A DNA stretch of 64,000 nt from Alistipes sp. (GTDB taxonomy: Bacteria > Bacteroidota > Bacteroidia > Bacteroidales > Rikenellaceae): the NCBI GenBank assembly GCA_017381935.1, contig JAFOBG010000063.1:1-64000 (forward strand), written 5' to 3'. The first letter of the stretch is position 1, and each line of letters opens with the position of its first letter. The notes beneath the pieces are model-generated. The model was not told the origin of the DNA. It was given only the letters and a program-made list of their open reading frames with translations, and ran no database searches. Of the stretch, positions 16,950 to 26,477 are shown piece by piece. The translations under genes and the position numbers were made by a program.

Positions 16950-17897
16950 TTAGTTATGCAAAGTTCCGGTATTTACAACAGGCTGTGCTGCCTCATCGGC
17001 GCAGAGGACAACGAGCAGGTTGCTAACCATAGCCGCCTTGCGCTCCTCATCAAGCTCTACAACATCTTCAGTAGAGAGTCGCTCAAGGGCAATCTTTACC
17101 ATAGATACTGCACCCTCAACAATCTTCTCACGAGCAGAGATAATAGCGTCTGCCTGCTGGCGGCGAAGCATTGCTGCTGCAATCTCCGGAGCATAAGCCA
17201 AGTAGTTGAGTCGAGCCTCCATAACCTCGATACCTGCCATAGCAAGTCGCTCGTTTAGCTCGTCTGTAAGTCTGTCGTTAATCTCATCACCACCTGAACG
17301 AAGAGTAATCTCTCCCTCGGCATTTGAGTTCTCATCGTATGCATAGAGACCTGCAACCTGACGCAGAGCAGAGTCTGACTGTACCGCAACAAAGTTCTCA
17401 AGGATATTCATTCGTGTTGTTGACGAAGAGACTGTAGCACTTACCTCTACTGGTGCATCAATCTCAAAGACAGCCTTGTATGCACCATCATTCTTTATCT
17501 TCCAAACAAGTACAAGGCCGATAAGAATAGGGTTACCCGCTTTGTCATTAACCTTTATAGGATCAACATTAAGGTTGCGTGCACGCAGCGAGAGCTTCTT
17601 TGCGCTCATAAATGGGTTGAGCCACCAGTAACCAGTCTGATAGAAAGTACCACGATAGTTACCAAAGAAGAGTAAAACTCTGGCCTCATTTGGCTCAAGC
17701 ATCTTGTATCCGCATGCCATAATTATCGCAGCTATAACAGCTACCCAAACGCCCGCAAAAAGCAATCCGTTAAACTCATCTCTGTTAACTAACTCTACAA
17801 ATAACCATACGGCAAGACCAACCAAAGCGAGATTGATCACAAGTGCCAGAAAACCATTCATCTTCCAGCCTGAATAGGTGTAATTTCCGTTTTTCAT
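16950..17897 (-). CDS. SPFH/band 7 domain membrane protein
   Basis: A 315-residue protein with two N-terminal helices (about 13-35 and 40-62), then an SPFH domain starting at [20 protein letters not shown] and running through [31 protein letters not shown] and [18 protein letters not shown]. The part from about 230 is the typical Ala/Glu-rich coiled coil ([20 protein letters not shown]). SPFH proteins oligomerise into rings or microdomain scaffolds and often regulate proteases. It heads an operon with an Arc-like regulator and two paralogous 4-TM proteins. It lacks a NfeD partner. Confidence 0.88.
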   Translation of the reverse strand: MKNGNYTYSGWKMNGFLALVINLALVGLAVWLFVELVNRDEFNGLLFAGVWVAVIAAIIMACGYKMLEPNEARVLLFFGNYRGTFYQTGYWWLNPFMSAKKLSLRARNLNVDPIKVNDKAGNPILIGLVLVWKIKNDGAYKAVFEIDAPVEVSATVSSSTTRMNILENFVAVQSDSALRQVAGLYAYDENSNAEGEITLRSGGDEINDRLTDELNERLAMAGIEVMEARLNYLAYAPEIAAAMLRRQQADAIISAREKIVEGAVSMVKIALERLSTEDVVELDEERKAAMVSNLLVVLCADEAAQPVVNTGTLHN

Positions 17898-18005
17898 ACC
17901 ATTAAAGTTTTAAGTGTTAAAATTGATATCATTTTGATATCACAAAGATACAACATAAAAAGCGGTATTTCCAAATAATTTGCCAACTTTTTTTACAAAG
18001 AATGC

Positions 18006-18043
18006 AAAAAAAAATATGCCGAGAATAAAAAAATCCCGGCATA
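18006..18043 (-). terminator. Terminator of the DUF362/phosphoesterase operon
   Basis: On the minus strand TATGCCGGGA and TCTCGGCATA form a 10-bp stem (with one mismatch) followed by nine T residues. It is located 22 nt past the phosphoesterase stop. Confidence 0.85.
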
Positions 18044-18065
18044 CCTATATTAAAAGAGTTATGTT

Positions 18066-19658
18066 TTACCAAACTTCGCCAACCTTATACACAGGAGGTG
18101 CTGCAAGTTCGTACTCAGGACCCTCGATAACATGATCGCATATATACTTACGGCCCTTGTCATCTGTAGCTACAACCTTAACCTTTGCGTTAGGGTTTTT
18201 GAGCGTATAGATATACATGTGATGGCAAGGAGAACAGTAGTTCTTACGAGTACTTCCCTTCTTATGTCCACGACCTACAACGCCGGTGTTATAGCCGATT
18301 GCCCACCAGTCTTTACTTGAAGTGAGTGATGGGTGCTCATCACCACGGTATGGAGATGTTTTCATCTTTGTCATATCGCCTGAGAGTTTGCCATCCTCAA
18401 AGACCTCAATCTTCCAATCGGTGTCGGCAAACCAAACATTTGCAAGAATTTTGTCTGAACCGAATGGTAGGGTAGGTTGCTCATGTTTACCGCCGAAAGT
18501 TGCATTACCACGATAAACACGCAACTGATAATTAATATCAAATCCGGTACTTTTGTAGCGATGATCAACAACCTTATTGCCTGAAATGTCAATCAGACCA
18601 TAGCCATTAGGGCAGCCGTCGCCGTTGTTATTACTCCACCACCAGCAGCCTGATGCAGCACCGAAGATATACTCATGAATGCCGTTCTTGTGTGTAAAAC
18701 GACGAGAGTAGTGTGTATGGCCAGACATAATCTTTGCCTCAGCAAACTCGGAGAGCATCTTGAGAACAGTCTGCACATTGTTACTCTTGCGCATGTGCTC
18801 AAGTGGAATGTGTACGCATAGGATAACCATCTTATCTCTTGATACGTAGCTTAAATCCTTACGAAGCCATTCGACCTGCTCGTTGGTAAAGTCGCCGTGG
18901 TACTTCTTAAAGTTGTTAATATCGTCATAAACAATATCGTTCATTGAAACGATATGTACATCGCCACGGTTCCAAGAGTAGTCGATAGGGCCAAATGTCG
19001 CCTCAAACATACGCTGAAGGCGTACAGTAGGAGTTGAGTTGCGCTTGCCAATAGCCACAGGCTCATAATCACAGTCGTGATTTCCGATGGTCTGGAACAT
19101 AGGCATACCGATATTTTCGGCTCTCATCTCCTCCTTAATCATCGGCATAAGGTAGTTGGCATTACGTGGGCCTTCAGAATAGACAATATCACCCAATGAT
19201 ATTGCATAACAAGGGGTCTTTGTCTTCTTCGCAGTCTTTTTAAGGTCAGGTGCGGTCTCAGAGTGGAAACGATATACATGGCGCAAGTTCTGACACTGAG
19301 GGTCGGCAACCATAACAAGACGAAAATCCTTCTCTTTGCCACCCTTCAGAGGATGAAGAACAAAATCATATACCTTATCGTCAGTTAGCTTCTTATAGAA
19401 ACAAGGATGACCTTGACGTAATGGCACACGATACTCTGCAGGCAGAGAGTAATAGACATAAGCAGCCTCCTCATGACGGTTGAACGAGTACTTACCTTCG
19501 GCATCTGTCGCTACGACAGTGTGGCCGTCTGTAACCACTACTCCCTCAATAGGAGCGCCGGCAGTTGTGCGGATAGTACCTGATACATCCGCTGTTTGAG
19601 CAGAGACGATGGCTGTGAAACCTAAAGCTACTGCAAGTGTGATAAATAGTCTTCTCAT
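18066..19658 (-). CDS. Secreted calcineurin-like metallophosphoesterase
   Basis: A 530-residue exported enzyme. After a signal peptide (cleavage near SAQTA, residue 20) there is a carboxypeptidase-regulatory-like beta domain (DVSGTIRTTAGAPIEGVVV), then a metallophosphoesterase domain with the metal motifs VADPQCQ, SLGDIVY, TIGNHD, VHIPLEH and SGHTHYSRR, and a C-terminal beta domain from about 390. The substrate is unknown; secreted members hydrolyse phosphomono- or diesters. The ATG overlaps the stop of the upstream remnant gene (ATGA), so translation is coupled to that frame. Confidence 0.87.
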   Translation of the reverse strand: MRRLFITLAVALGFTAIVSAQTADVSGTIRTTAGAPIEGVVVTDGHTVVATDAEGKYSFNRHEEAAYVYYSLPAEYRVPLRQGHPCFYKKLTDDKVYDFVLHPLKGGKEKDFRLVMVADPQCQNLRHVYRFHSETAPDLKKTAKKTKTPCYAISLGDIVYSEGPRNANYLMPMIKEEMRAENIGMPMFQTIGNHDCDYEPVAIGKRNSTPTVRLQRMFEATFGPIDYSWNRGDVHIVSMNDIVYDDINNFKKYHGDFTNEQVEWLRKDLSYVSRDKMVILCVHIPLEHMRKSNNVQTVLKMLSEFAEAKIMSGHTHYSRRFTHKNGIHEYIFGAASGCWWWSNNNGDGCPNGYGLIDISGNKVVDHRYKSTGFDINYQLRVYRGNATFGGKHEQPTLPFGSDKILANVWFADTDWKIEVFEDGKLSGDMTKMKTSPYRGDEHPSLTSSKDWWAIGYNTGVVGRGHKKGSTRKNYCSPCHHMYIYTLKNPNAKVKVVATDDKGRKYICDHVIEGPEYELAAPPVYKVGEVW

Positions 19659-20188
19659 TTTAGTCTATCTTTTAGTTTATTATACTCTTTTCTGCTCACT
19701 ATGCGGTAGTGAGGATTGTAGGTTTGGTTGTATATTTTGCTGTGGTGTACTACATACTTACCCTCTGATATCATGTTAGCTATAGCTGCTGAGTCTTCCT
19801 TAAAGCCTTCAAGGGTAGGGTATTCTTCCTTTACAGCACGCTCTATGTCTGCCCATTCCGCCTGCCAAGAGGCAATATCTTCATCCCGGACTTCAACTAC
19901 ACTTGCCATAAAGGCGTCAGCAAGTTCTGTGGCTGTAATTTTACCCTCTTTTACTGCTTTGAGATTGATACGAACAAAGTTACCACGCCATCCGCACAAC
20001 TCTGCATAATCGCTCTCGAAAAGTGTAGCGTTTTGACTCTCTTTGATGATGTAATCAATTATACGCTCTCTTTCTGCCAGAGCATGAGCTACTCCAAATC
20101 GGTCCTGGAAACAGCTCTTGTATATATCTTGCAGCGTTGCTTTAGGGTGTGATGCTACGATGCGTTTAACAGCCTGACGTTGCGCTCT
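19655..20188 (-). pseudogene. Start-less gene remnant fused in frame behind DUF362
   Basis: An open frame of 177 codons begins right after the TGA stop (20189-20191) of the DUF362 gene and in the same frame. It reads RAQRQAVKRIVASHPKATLQ, then DIYKSCFQDRFGVAHALAER, CGWRGNFVRINLKAVKEG and YVVHHSKIYNQTYNPHYRI. This resembles a family of about 200-residue exported Bacteroidales proteins, of unknown function, that normally have a signal peptide before the region seen here. No ATG, GTG or TTG occurs in the first 63 codons; the first is TTG at 19999. Likely a 5' deletion removed the signal peptide. Readthrough or reinitiation remains possible because the downstream gene is coupled by ATGA. Confidence 0.6.
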
Positions 20189-21154
20189 TCAGTCGATATT
20201 TACCAACTCGTACTTCTTTGAACCAAGGCCAATCTGCTCGGCATAGTCAATGATGTGTGTACCATGTTTTGAGGCAATACGCTCAAGCAAAGGACCGTTA
20301 TCATTGCCCTCAGATGGCTCGATATTAAAGACAATATCAATACAAGCCTGATCAAGAGCTACAGGGTCTGTTGATGCGAGAATACCTACATCCTTAAGTA
20401 GTGGGTCTGCAGGATGAGCATTACAATCACAATCAACAGACATGTTGTTCATTACATTTATATAGATAATTCTCTTACCGTTGTCGAAATAGTCGTGTAC
20501 AGACTGTGCAGCTGCTGCCATAGACTCAAGGAAACCTATCTGGTTGCCAAAGTAATCCCACATCTTATACATATCGGTAGTCTGGCCTGATGAGTGAATG
20601 TAAGCCTTACCATGAGAAGAGGCATTGCCGATAGATTGGTTTTTCAATACACCACCAAAGCCTCCCATTGCATGGCCCTTGAAGTGTGCGAGGTTAATCA
20701 TGAAGTCATAGTTTGCCAAGTTTTTACCAACAATATTGTACTTGATGTGTGTAGTATCCTTTACTGGAATCTTAATCTCTCCATCAGCATCCATAATATC
20801 TACATTAGCAATATCAAAGAAACCGTGCTCACGAGCAGCCTCAAGGTGTGCCTCAGTAGTGTTTCTACGACCTTTGTAAGCGGTGTTACACTCTACGATA
20901 GTTCCATTTACCTTCTGCACAAGGTCTTTAATAAGTGCAGGCTTGAGATAATTTTTACCGCCAGGCTCGCCGGTACTGATTTTGACCGCTACATTACCTG
21001 TCGCCTCTACACCAAGTGCCTCATAAACCTTTACAAGACCCTCTGCTGAAATATCGGTGGTCATATAGACCTTTGGAGAAATATTACCCTCAGGGCTTGC
21101 TCCACATCCACATAATACAGTTGCTGCCATAGCTGCAAGAAATAGTTTTTTCAT
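20189..21154 (-). CDS. DUF362-domain lipoprotein
   Basis: A 321-residue lipoprotein with signal MKKLFLAAMAATVLCGCG (lipobox LCGC). DUF362 motifs include KISTGEPGGKNYLKP, CNTAYKGRRNTTEAH, LAHFKGHAMGGFGG and GILASTDPVALDQACID. There is no ferredoxin-type cysteine cluster of the kind fused to some DUF362 proteins. The function is not established. Its TGA stop is followed without a gap, in the same frame, by the remnant gene. It heads the operon that ends with the metallophosphoesterase. Confidence 0.85.
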   Translation of the reverse strand: MKKLFLAAMAATVLCGCGASPEGNISPKVYMTTDISAEGLVKVYEALGVEATGNVAVKISTGEPGGKNYLKPALIKDLVQKVNGTIVECNTAYKGRRNTTEAHLEAAREHGFFDIANVDIMDADGEIKIPVKDTTHIKYNIVGKNLANYDFMINLAHFKGHAMGGFGGVLKNQSIGNASSHGKAYIHSSGQTTDMYKMWDYFGNQIGFLESMAAAAQSVHDYFDNGKRIIYINVMNNMSVDCDCNAHPADPLLKDVGILASTDPVALDQACIDIVFNIEPSEGNDNGPLLERIASKHGTHIIDYAEQIGLGSKKYELVNID

Positions 21155-21202
21155 AGTTATAGTTATAAGTTGTTTCGCTTATTTTTCGTTTAAGCAATCT
21201 CT

Positions 21203-23002
21203 TTATTTTGTGGCACGTTTACGATCCACTTCGTTAAGAAGTATCTTACGCAGACGCATTGCCTTAGGTGTAACCTCTACATACTCATCCTCCTTGATGT
21301 ACTCAAGAGCCTCTTCTAAAGAGAAAATCTTTGGAGGGGCGATAGAAGCTTTCTCGTCTGAGCCTGATGCACGCATGTTTGTAAGCTGCTTAGCCTTAGT
21401 TACATTGACGGTGATATCATTACCACGAGTATGCTCTCCGATAACCTGACCCATATATACCTCCTCCATAGGTGAGATAAAGAAACGACCACGGTCCTGT
21501 AATTTATCTATTGAGTAAGCATAGGCTGTACCCGTCTCTGATGCGATGATAGAGCCATTTGTTCTCATCTCTATCTCTCCCATATATGGCTCAAACCCCT
21601 TCAGACGGTGCGACATAATAGCCTCCCCCGCAGTTGCTGTAAGCATATTTGAACGCAGACCTATAATTCCACGAGATGGGATATCGAACTCAAGTCGAGT
21701 TCTACCATTATTTGACTCCATATTGGTAAGCATACCTTTTCGTTTTGTCGATAACTCGATAACTGTTCCTGATACCTCATCGGGACAGTCAATAGTCATC
21801 TCCTCTACGGGTTCGCACTTACAACCGTCAATCTCCTTAATAATTACCTTCGGTTGACCTACCTGTAACTCATAACCCTCACGGCGCATAGTCTCAACAA
21901 GCACAGAAAGGTGTAGTACGCCTCGACCATAGACGATAAAAGAGTCTGCATTCTGTCCAGGCTCTACCTTGAGGGCGAGATTTTTCTCTAATTCATGATC
22001 AAGACGCTCCTTGATATGGCGTGATGTTACATACTTTCCATCTTTACCAAAGAATGGTGAGTTATTGATTGTAAAGAGCATAGACATTGTTGGCTCATCA
22101 ATCTTGATTGGAGGTAGTGGCTCAGGATTCTCAGCATCACAAATAGTGTCTCCAATTTCAAAACCATCAATACCTACAAGGGCACAGATCTCACCACACT
22201 CAACTCTGTCAACTTTTTTCTTACCAAGACCCTCAAAAACCATTAGTTCCTTAATCTTAGTCTTGATTTTAGTCTCTCCGTCTCGCTTTGCTAAAGTTAT
22301 ATTTTGACCTGATGTAAGAGAGCCTCTGGTAAGCTTTCCCACTGCGATACGGCCGATATATGATGAGTACTCAAGAGAGGTGATAAGCATCTGCGGTGTG
22401 CCCTCAGCAATCTGCGGCTCAGGTATTTCGTCGATAATAGCATCAAGGAGTGGTTGTATAGAGTCTGTCTTTTCGTTCCACTTATGCGACATCCAACCCT
22501 GCTTTGCAGAACCATATATTGTTTTGTAGTCGAGTTGCTCCTCGGTGGCATCAAGGGTAAACATAAGGTCAAAAACCTGCTCATTTACCACCTCAGGGCG
22601 GCAGTTGGGCTTATCAACCTTATTGATTACCACAATTGGCTTTTTACCTAATGCGAGAGCTTTTTGTAGTACAAATCGAGTTTGAGGCATAGTTCCTTCA
22701 AAGGCATCTACGAGTAGTAGAACGCCGTCGCACATATTGAGGACTCGCTCTACCTCTCCACCGAAGTCGGCGTGGCCTGGGGTGTCAATAATATTGATTT
22801 TGTAATCTTTATATATTACCGATACATTCTTTGAGAGAATGGTAATACCTCTTTCTCGCTCAATGTCGTTATTATCAAGGACAAGTTCTCCTGTTTTGGA
22901 TGCTTCGCGGAGCAGATTGCCTGCCAAAATCATCTTATCAACCAATGTTGTCTTTCCATGGTCAACATGGGCGATGATTGCGATATTTCTTAGTTTCTGC
23001 AT
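21203..23002 (-). CDS. typA: Ribosome-associated translational GTPase TypA/BipA
   Basis: A 599-residue translational GTPase of the EF-G-like class, involved in ribosome assembly and stress growth. G1 is [14 protein letters not shown] (10-23), switch [14 protein letters not shown], and the NKVD motif is in VVINKVDKP. The length and the C-terminal block [20 protein letters not shown] are TypA-specific. A minus-strand TAACTTTG box at 23023-23030 precedes it, back to back with aroB. Confidence 0.96.
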   Translation of the reverse strand: MQKLRNIAIIAHVDHGKTTLVDKMILAGNLLREASKTGELVLDNNDIERERGITILSKNVSVIYKDYKINIIDTPGHADFGGEVERVLNMCDGVLLLVDAFEGTMPQTRFVLQKALALGKKPIVVINKVDKPNCRPEVVNEQVFDLMFTLDATEEQLDYKTIYGSAKQGWMSHKWNEKTDSIQPLLDAIIDEIPEPQIAEGTPQMLITSLEYSSYIGRIAVGKLTRGSLTSGQNITLAKRDGETKIKTKIKELMVFEGLGKKKVDRVECGEICALVGIDGFEIGDTICDAENPEPLPPIKIDEPTMSMLFTINNSPFFGKDGKYVTSRHIKERLDHELEKNLALKVEPGQNADSFIVYGRGVLHLSVLVETMRREGYELQVGQPKVIIKEIDGCKCEPVEEMTIDCPDEVSGTVIELSTKRKGMLTNMESNNGRTRLEFDIPSRGIIGLRSNMLTATAGEAIMSHRLKGFEPYMGEIEMRTNGSIIASETGTAYAYSIDKLQDRGRFFISPMEEVYMGQVIGEHTRGNDITVNVTKAKQLTNMRASGSDEKASIAPPKIFSLEEALEYIKEDEYVEVTPKAMRLRKILLNEVDRKRATK

Positions 23003-23022
23003 AAAAAAGTATATTTAACGTG

Positions 23023-23030
23023 CAAAGTTA
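23023..23030 (-). promoter_or_regulatory. -7 box of typA
   Basis: TAACTTTG on the minus strand, 20 nt from the ATG. No clear -33 match is seen. A TATTTTTG for aroB lies on the plus strand at 23054-23061, so the divergent promoters share a 93-nt gap. Confidence 0.55.
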
Positions 23031-23095
23031 ACAATTATAAATGAAATTTGTATTATTTTTGCTATCCAATTATGCTACTTTTTTAAGGAATTACC

Positions 23096-24106
23096 ATGAA
23101 TAGAGTCGAAGGAAGTTCTGTATATATAGGTCGTGTAGCTGAGTTGCTGCCACAATTACTTACAGCACGTAGAGTAATTGTTATTACTGATAGTAATGTT
23201 GACCGTTGTCATCCATCGCTTATATCATCCTATGAACATATCGTTATAGGTCTTGGAGAGCAGGCAAAAAGCTTTGCTACGCTTGAGAGAGTATATACAC
23301 AGTTGATGGATATGTATGCAGACCGCTCGACCTTTATTCTCGGTATTGGTGGAGGAGTTGTAACCGATATAACGGGATTTGTCGCTACGACATATATGCG
23401 AGGAGTCGATTTTGGTTTTATACCAACTACACTCCTATCGCAGGTTGATGCCTCTGTAGGAGGTAAAAATGGTGTGAATGTGGGTGGGTATAAGAATATG
23501 GTCGGAACCTTTTCACAGCCTCAGTTTGTTATCTGCGATACCACGTTGCTCTCAACTCTTCCGGATAGAGAGTTTCGTGCAGGTATTGCTGAGATTATTA
23601 AGGCTGCAATTATTGCAGATTCTTCGCTATTTGCACAACTTGAAAGTACGGATTTTACACAGTTACGCTCTAATACCTCACTTCTTGCATCTGTTGTTGA
23701 GGCTGCTTTGAAGGTAAAAATAGCTATCGTCTCGGCAGATGAGAGAGAGAAGGGACTTCGCCGAGTTCTGAACTTGGGGCATACCATAGGTCATGCAATT
23801 GAGAAGAGTTCTCGTGTCTATAACCATGGGGAGGCTGTTGCAGCAGGTATCTGTTGTGTGGCCGATGTGGCAGAGAAAAAGGCTCAGTTGGCAGCTCAAG
23901 ATGCTGAGCGTATCAGGGCATTGTGTGCACACTACGATCTAAACAGTCAGTTGCCCGTTCCTATTACTCAGTTACTTAAGGCAATTAGGACTGATAAGAA
24001 ACGAGAGGGTGATAGTCTGCATCTTATTGTGCCTATAGCTATTGGTGAGGTAAGAGATGAGAGATTGACCTTTAGTGAGGTTGAACAACTTTTTGCAGAA
24101 AATTAA
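23096..24106 (+). CDS. aroB: 3-dehydroquinate synthase
   Basis: Converts DAHP to 3-dehydroquinate in the shikimate pathway, using NAD and a divalent metal. At 336 residues it is slightly shorter than usual. The motifs are GIGGGVVTDITGFVATTYMRG (NAD site, split here by eye), PTTLLSQVDASVGGKNGVN, the metal ligands in EIIKAAII and NLGHTIGHAIE, and NHGEAVAAG. It is followed after 20 nt by a HAD phosphatase gene on the same strand. Confidence 0.95.
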   Translation: MNRVEGSSVYIGRVAELLPQLLTARRVIVITDSNVDRCHPSLISSYEHIVIGLGEQAKSFATLERVYTQLMDMYADRSTFILGIGGGVVTDITGFVATTYMRGVDFGFIPTTLLSQVDASVGGKNGVNVGGYKNMVGTFSQPQFVICDTTLLSTLPDREFRAGIAEIIKAAIIADSSLFAQLESTDFTQLRSNTSLLASVVEAALKVKIAIVSADEREKGLRRVLNLGHTIGHAIEKSSRVYNHGEAVAAGICCVADVAEKKAQLAAQDAERIRALCAHYDLNSQLPVPITQLLKAIRTDKKREGDSLHLIVPIAIGEVRDERLTFSEVEQLFAEN

Positions 24107-24126
24107 GATTATTAATACCACAACTT

Positions 24127-24786
24127 ATGATAAAGGGACTTATTTTTGATATGGATGGTACTCTTATTCAGAATATGCCATATCACATGAAAGCATTTAA
24201 TGTTCAGGCTGAGCGTCATGGTTTTAAGCATGTACAGCCTGTCTCTAATAAATTTTATGGCAGACACAATGACGAAATTTTTATCAATGTTGTCGAGCCG
24301 TGGGTTATTGAGAAGTTTGGATTGCAGTTTCTTTCGGATGAAAAAGAGGCTATCTATAGAGAACTATATGCCGGTAATGTACGCCTTACAGATGGTTTAG
24401 AGGAGTTGCTCGCCGATGCTGCTGCTAAGGGCGTAAAGTGTTATATTGGCTCAGCCGGTCCGAGAGTGAATGTAGAGCTAATTTGGCAGGGCGCAGAGTT
24501 GGATGGTAAAATAGAGGGTTATATTTGTGGTGATGATGTGGTTAACTTTAAACCTCACCCTGAGATATTCTTAAAGAGTTGCGAGGCTATGGGTCTTAAG
24601 CCTGAGGAGTGTGTTGTCTTTGAAGATGCTATTTCCGGTATTAAGGCAGGTGTTGCTGCAGGTTGTAAGGTTGTGGCTCTGTCAACAACGGCTCCAGCTT
24701 CAGAACTTGCAGTGTCTGGCGTAGAGTATATTGTCCCTAATTTTGAGGGAATTACTATTGATAGTCTCTCGAAGATGTTTGAGTAG
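24127..24786 (+). CDS. HAD-family phosphatase (beta-phosphoglucomutase-like)
   Basis: A 219-residue HAD hydrolase of subfamily IA. Motif I is DMDGTL (8-13), motif II around YIGSAG, the motif III lysine in FKPHPEIFLK, and motif IV VFEDAISGIKAGVAAG. The helical cap lies at about 18-85. The substrate cannot be told from sequence; the family covers small sugar phosphates. It is cotranscribed with aroB by spacing and ends convergently with ruvB at a shared hairpin. Confidence 0.85.
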   Translation: MIKGLIFDMDGTLIQNMPYHMKAFNVQAERHGFKHVQPVSNKFYGRHNDEIFINVVEPWVIEKFGLQFLSDEKEAIYRELYAGNVRLTDGLEELLADAAAKGVKCYIGSAGPRVNVELIWQGAELDGKIEGYICGDDVVNFKPHPEIFLKSCEAMGLKPEECVVFEDAISGIKAGVAAGCKVVALSTTAPASELAVSGVEYIVPNFEGITIDSLSKMFE

Positions 24787-24812
24787 GGGAACGTTGTAAT
24801 AGTCAATATTTA

Positions 24813-24847
24813 AAAAGAAGGAGAGTTAAAACAACTCTCCTTCTTTT
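24813..24847. terminator. Bidirectional terminator between the HAD gene and ruvB
   Basis: A 15-bp perfect stem (AAAAGAAGGAGAGTT/AACTCTCCTTCTTTT) with a 5-nt loop; runs of A and T on both sides serve both strands. It overlaps the last codons of ruvB. Confidence 0.8.
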
Positions 24848-25839
24848 GTCTTAGGCATCATGCCTAAATGCTTGTATGCCAACTCTGTAACCTCTCTGCC
24901 TCGAGGTGTACGTTTAAGAAACCCCTCTTTGATTAAGAATGGCTCATATACCTCTTCTAATGTGCCGGCCTCCTCACTTACGGCAGTTGCTATTGTGTTA
25001 AGCCCGACAGGGCCGCCTTTGAATTTGGCAATTATGGTTGACAGAATCTTATTGTCCATATCATCAAGACCACGAGAGTCGATATTGAGAGCACCGAGGG
25101 CCATGCGTGTTATGTCAAGGTCTATATGACCCTCTCCCTTAACCATTGCAAAGTCTCGAACACGACGCAAAAGTGCATTTGCAATTCGTGGAGTACCTCG
25201 AGAACGCAATGCTAACTCTGTCGCCGCATCGTCATCAATCGAAATGCCTAAAATAGTAGCAGATCTTTTAATTATGCGATTGAGTACAGGTGCGTCGTAA
25301 TACTCTAAGTGGCATGTTATGCCAAAACGGGCACGTAGTGGAGAGGTTAACAAACCACTGCGAGTCGTTGCACCGATAAGGGTGAATGGAGCAAGTTCAA
25401 TTTGTATAGAGCGTGCCGAAGGACCTTTGTCAAGAACAATATCTATCTTATAATCCTCCATAGCCGAGTAGAGATACTCCTCGACAATAGGGCTGAGACG
25501 ATGTATCTCATCAATAAAGAGAACATCGCCCTCTGAAAGGTTTGTTAGCAGGCCTGCCAAATCGCCTGGCTTATCGAGTACAGGACCTGATGTTATCTTC
25601 ATCTGAGCACCCATTTCATTGGCTATAATATTGGCAAGAGTTGTCTTGCCCAAGCCTGGAGGACCATGTAGTAGTACATGGTCAAGTGAGTCGCCGCGCA
25701 TAAGAGCAGCCTTGATAAAGACCTTTAAGTTTTCTACAGTCTTATCCTGACCGGAGAACTGCTCAAGCTCCTGAGGACGGATGCGACTCTCAAACTCGCT
25801 GTCGGACTCTGTGCGCCTACCATTTCTAAAATCGGACAT
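24826..25839 (-). CDS. ruvB: Holliday junction branch migration ATPase RuvB
   Basis: The hexameric motor that drives branch migration with RuvA. With start MSDFRNGRR at 25839 it has 337 residues, the family norm. Walker A is GPPGLGKTT, Walker B is DEIHRL, sensor I is GATTRSG, and the C-terminal winged helix carries the [10 protein letters not shown] motif. An in-frame ATG at 25875 is rejected because a minus-strand TAACTTTG box (25857-25864) lies between the two. ruvA and ruvC are not in the window. Confidence 0.95.
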   Translation of the reverse strand: MSDFRNGRRTESDSEFESRIRPQELEQFSGQDKTVENLKVFIKAALMRGDSLDHVLLHGPPGLGKTTLANIIANEMGAQMKITSGPVLDKPGDLAGLLTNLSEGDVLFIDEIHRLSPIVEEYLYSAMEDYKIDIVLDKGPSARSIQIELAPFTLIGATTRSGLLTSPLRARFGITCHLEYYDAPVLNRIIKRSATILGISIDDDAATELALRSRGTPRIANALLRRVRDFAMVKGEGHIDLDITRMALGALNIDSRGLDDMDNKILSTIIAKFKGGPVGLNTIATAVSEEAGTLEEVYEPFLIKEGFLKRTPRGREVTELAYKHLGMMPKTKEGELF

Positions 25840-26046
25840 AAATACACTATTTTGTGCAAAGTTAATAAAAATCATGATAGTAGTAGCCTCTTTGTCTAAA
25901 AACTTTTATGGACTCTTGTGTTTTTATTACCTCTTTTTGTAGTTTTATGAATTGATGTTTTGTCTGTTCAACAATTTTTGCTATATTTGCTTTTTAAATA
26001 GTCTGTAAGTAAGGTTCTTTGTTATATGGTGGGGTATAAAAGCGAG

Positions 26047-26151
26047 TTTTGCTATGAGCAAACAAGTTTGCTTGATAATGTCATTGCAAAATAAAAATCA
26101 CTCGAATATTCGAGTGATCCTCACAAAAGAGTGATTCCGAGCGGATTCGAA
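26047..26151. repeat. Duplicated tRNA-Arg 3' end plus terminator (distal copy)
   Basis: Positions 26077-26151 are identical over 75 nt to 26321-26395, and similarity extends another 30 nt to 26047. The repeat holds the discriminator, acceptor 3' strand and T-arm/loop portion of the tRNA-Arg (20 nt, 26132-26151), its 22-nt palindromic terminator (26097-26118) and downstream sequence. Identity stops inside the T-loop. The 5' two thirds of the tRNA are absent here. The 141 nt between the copies contain the hairpin CCGCA..TCAAAC..GTTTG..TGCGG and no gene. The rest of the 25840-26375 gap holds nothing recognisable. Confidence 0.8.
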
Positions 26152-26340
26152 TGTCGCACTATAAGTGCGTCATCACCGAGGAAGTTCCGCAGTCAAACAC
26201 AGTTTGGTGCGGATATTAACGACCGAGGTAACCGCCTCTCCAGAGATGAATTGCGTTTTGTTATGTGAGGATTCTTTGCATGGCAAATTTTATTTTGCTA
26301 TGAACCAACAAGCTTGCTTGAATGTCATTGCAAAATAAAA

Positions 26341-26362
26341 ATCACTCGAATATTCGAGTGAT
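26341..26362 (-). terminator. Terminator of tRNA-Arg
   Basis: The perfect palindrome ATCACTCGAATATTCGAGTGAT is followed on the minus strand by TTTTATTTT. The same hairpin is repeated at 26097-26118. Confidence 0.75.
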
Positions 26363-26375
26363 CCTCACAAAAGAG

Positions 26376-26447
26376 TGATTCCGAGCGGATTCGAACCGCT
26401 ATCGTAAGAACCGGAATCTTATATTCTATCCATTGAACTACGGAACC
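26376..26447 (-). tRNA. tRNA-Arg (anticodon CCG)
   Basis: The 72-nt cloverleaf can be folded by hand: acceptor GGTTCCG/CGGAATC (one G-T pair), D-arm GTTC...GAAT, anticodon stem TAAGA/TCTTA with loop TTCCGGT (anticodon CCG), and T-arm AGCGG/CCGCT with loop TTCGAAT. The discriminator is A; CCA is not encoded. It reads CGG codons. Its 5' end is only 30 nt from the start codon of the divergent S24-type regulator. Confidence 0.93.
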
Positions 26448-26477
26448 GTACGGCAAAGATGCGAAAAAAAAAGATAT

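Noticed and set aside
26047..26151. A second complete tRNA gene
   Set aside because: Only the last 20 nt of the tRNA match; no D-arm or anticodon arm can be folded from the preceding 141 nt.
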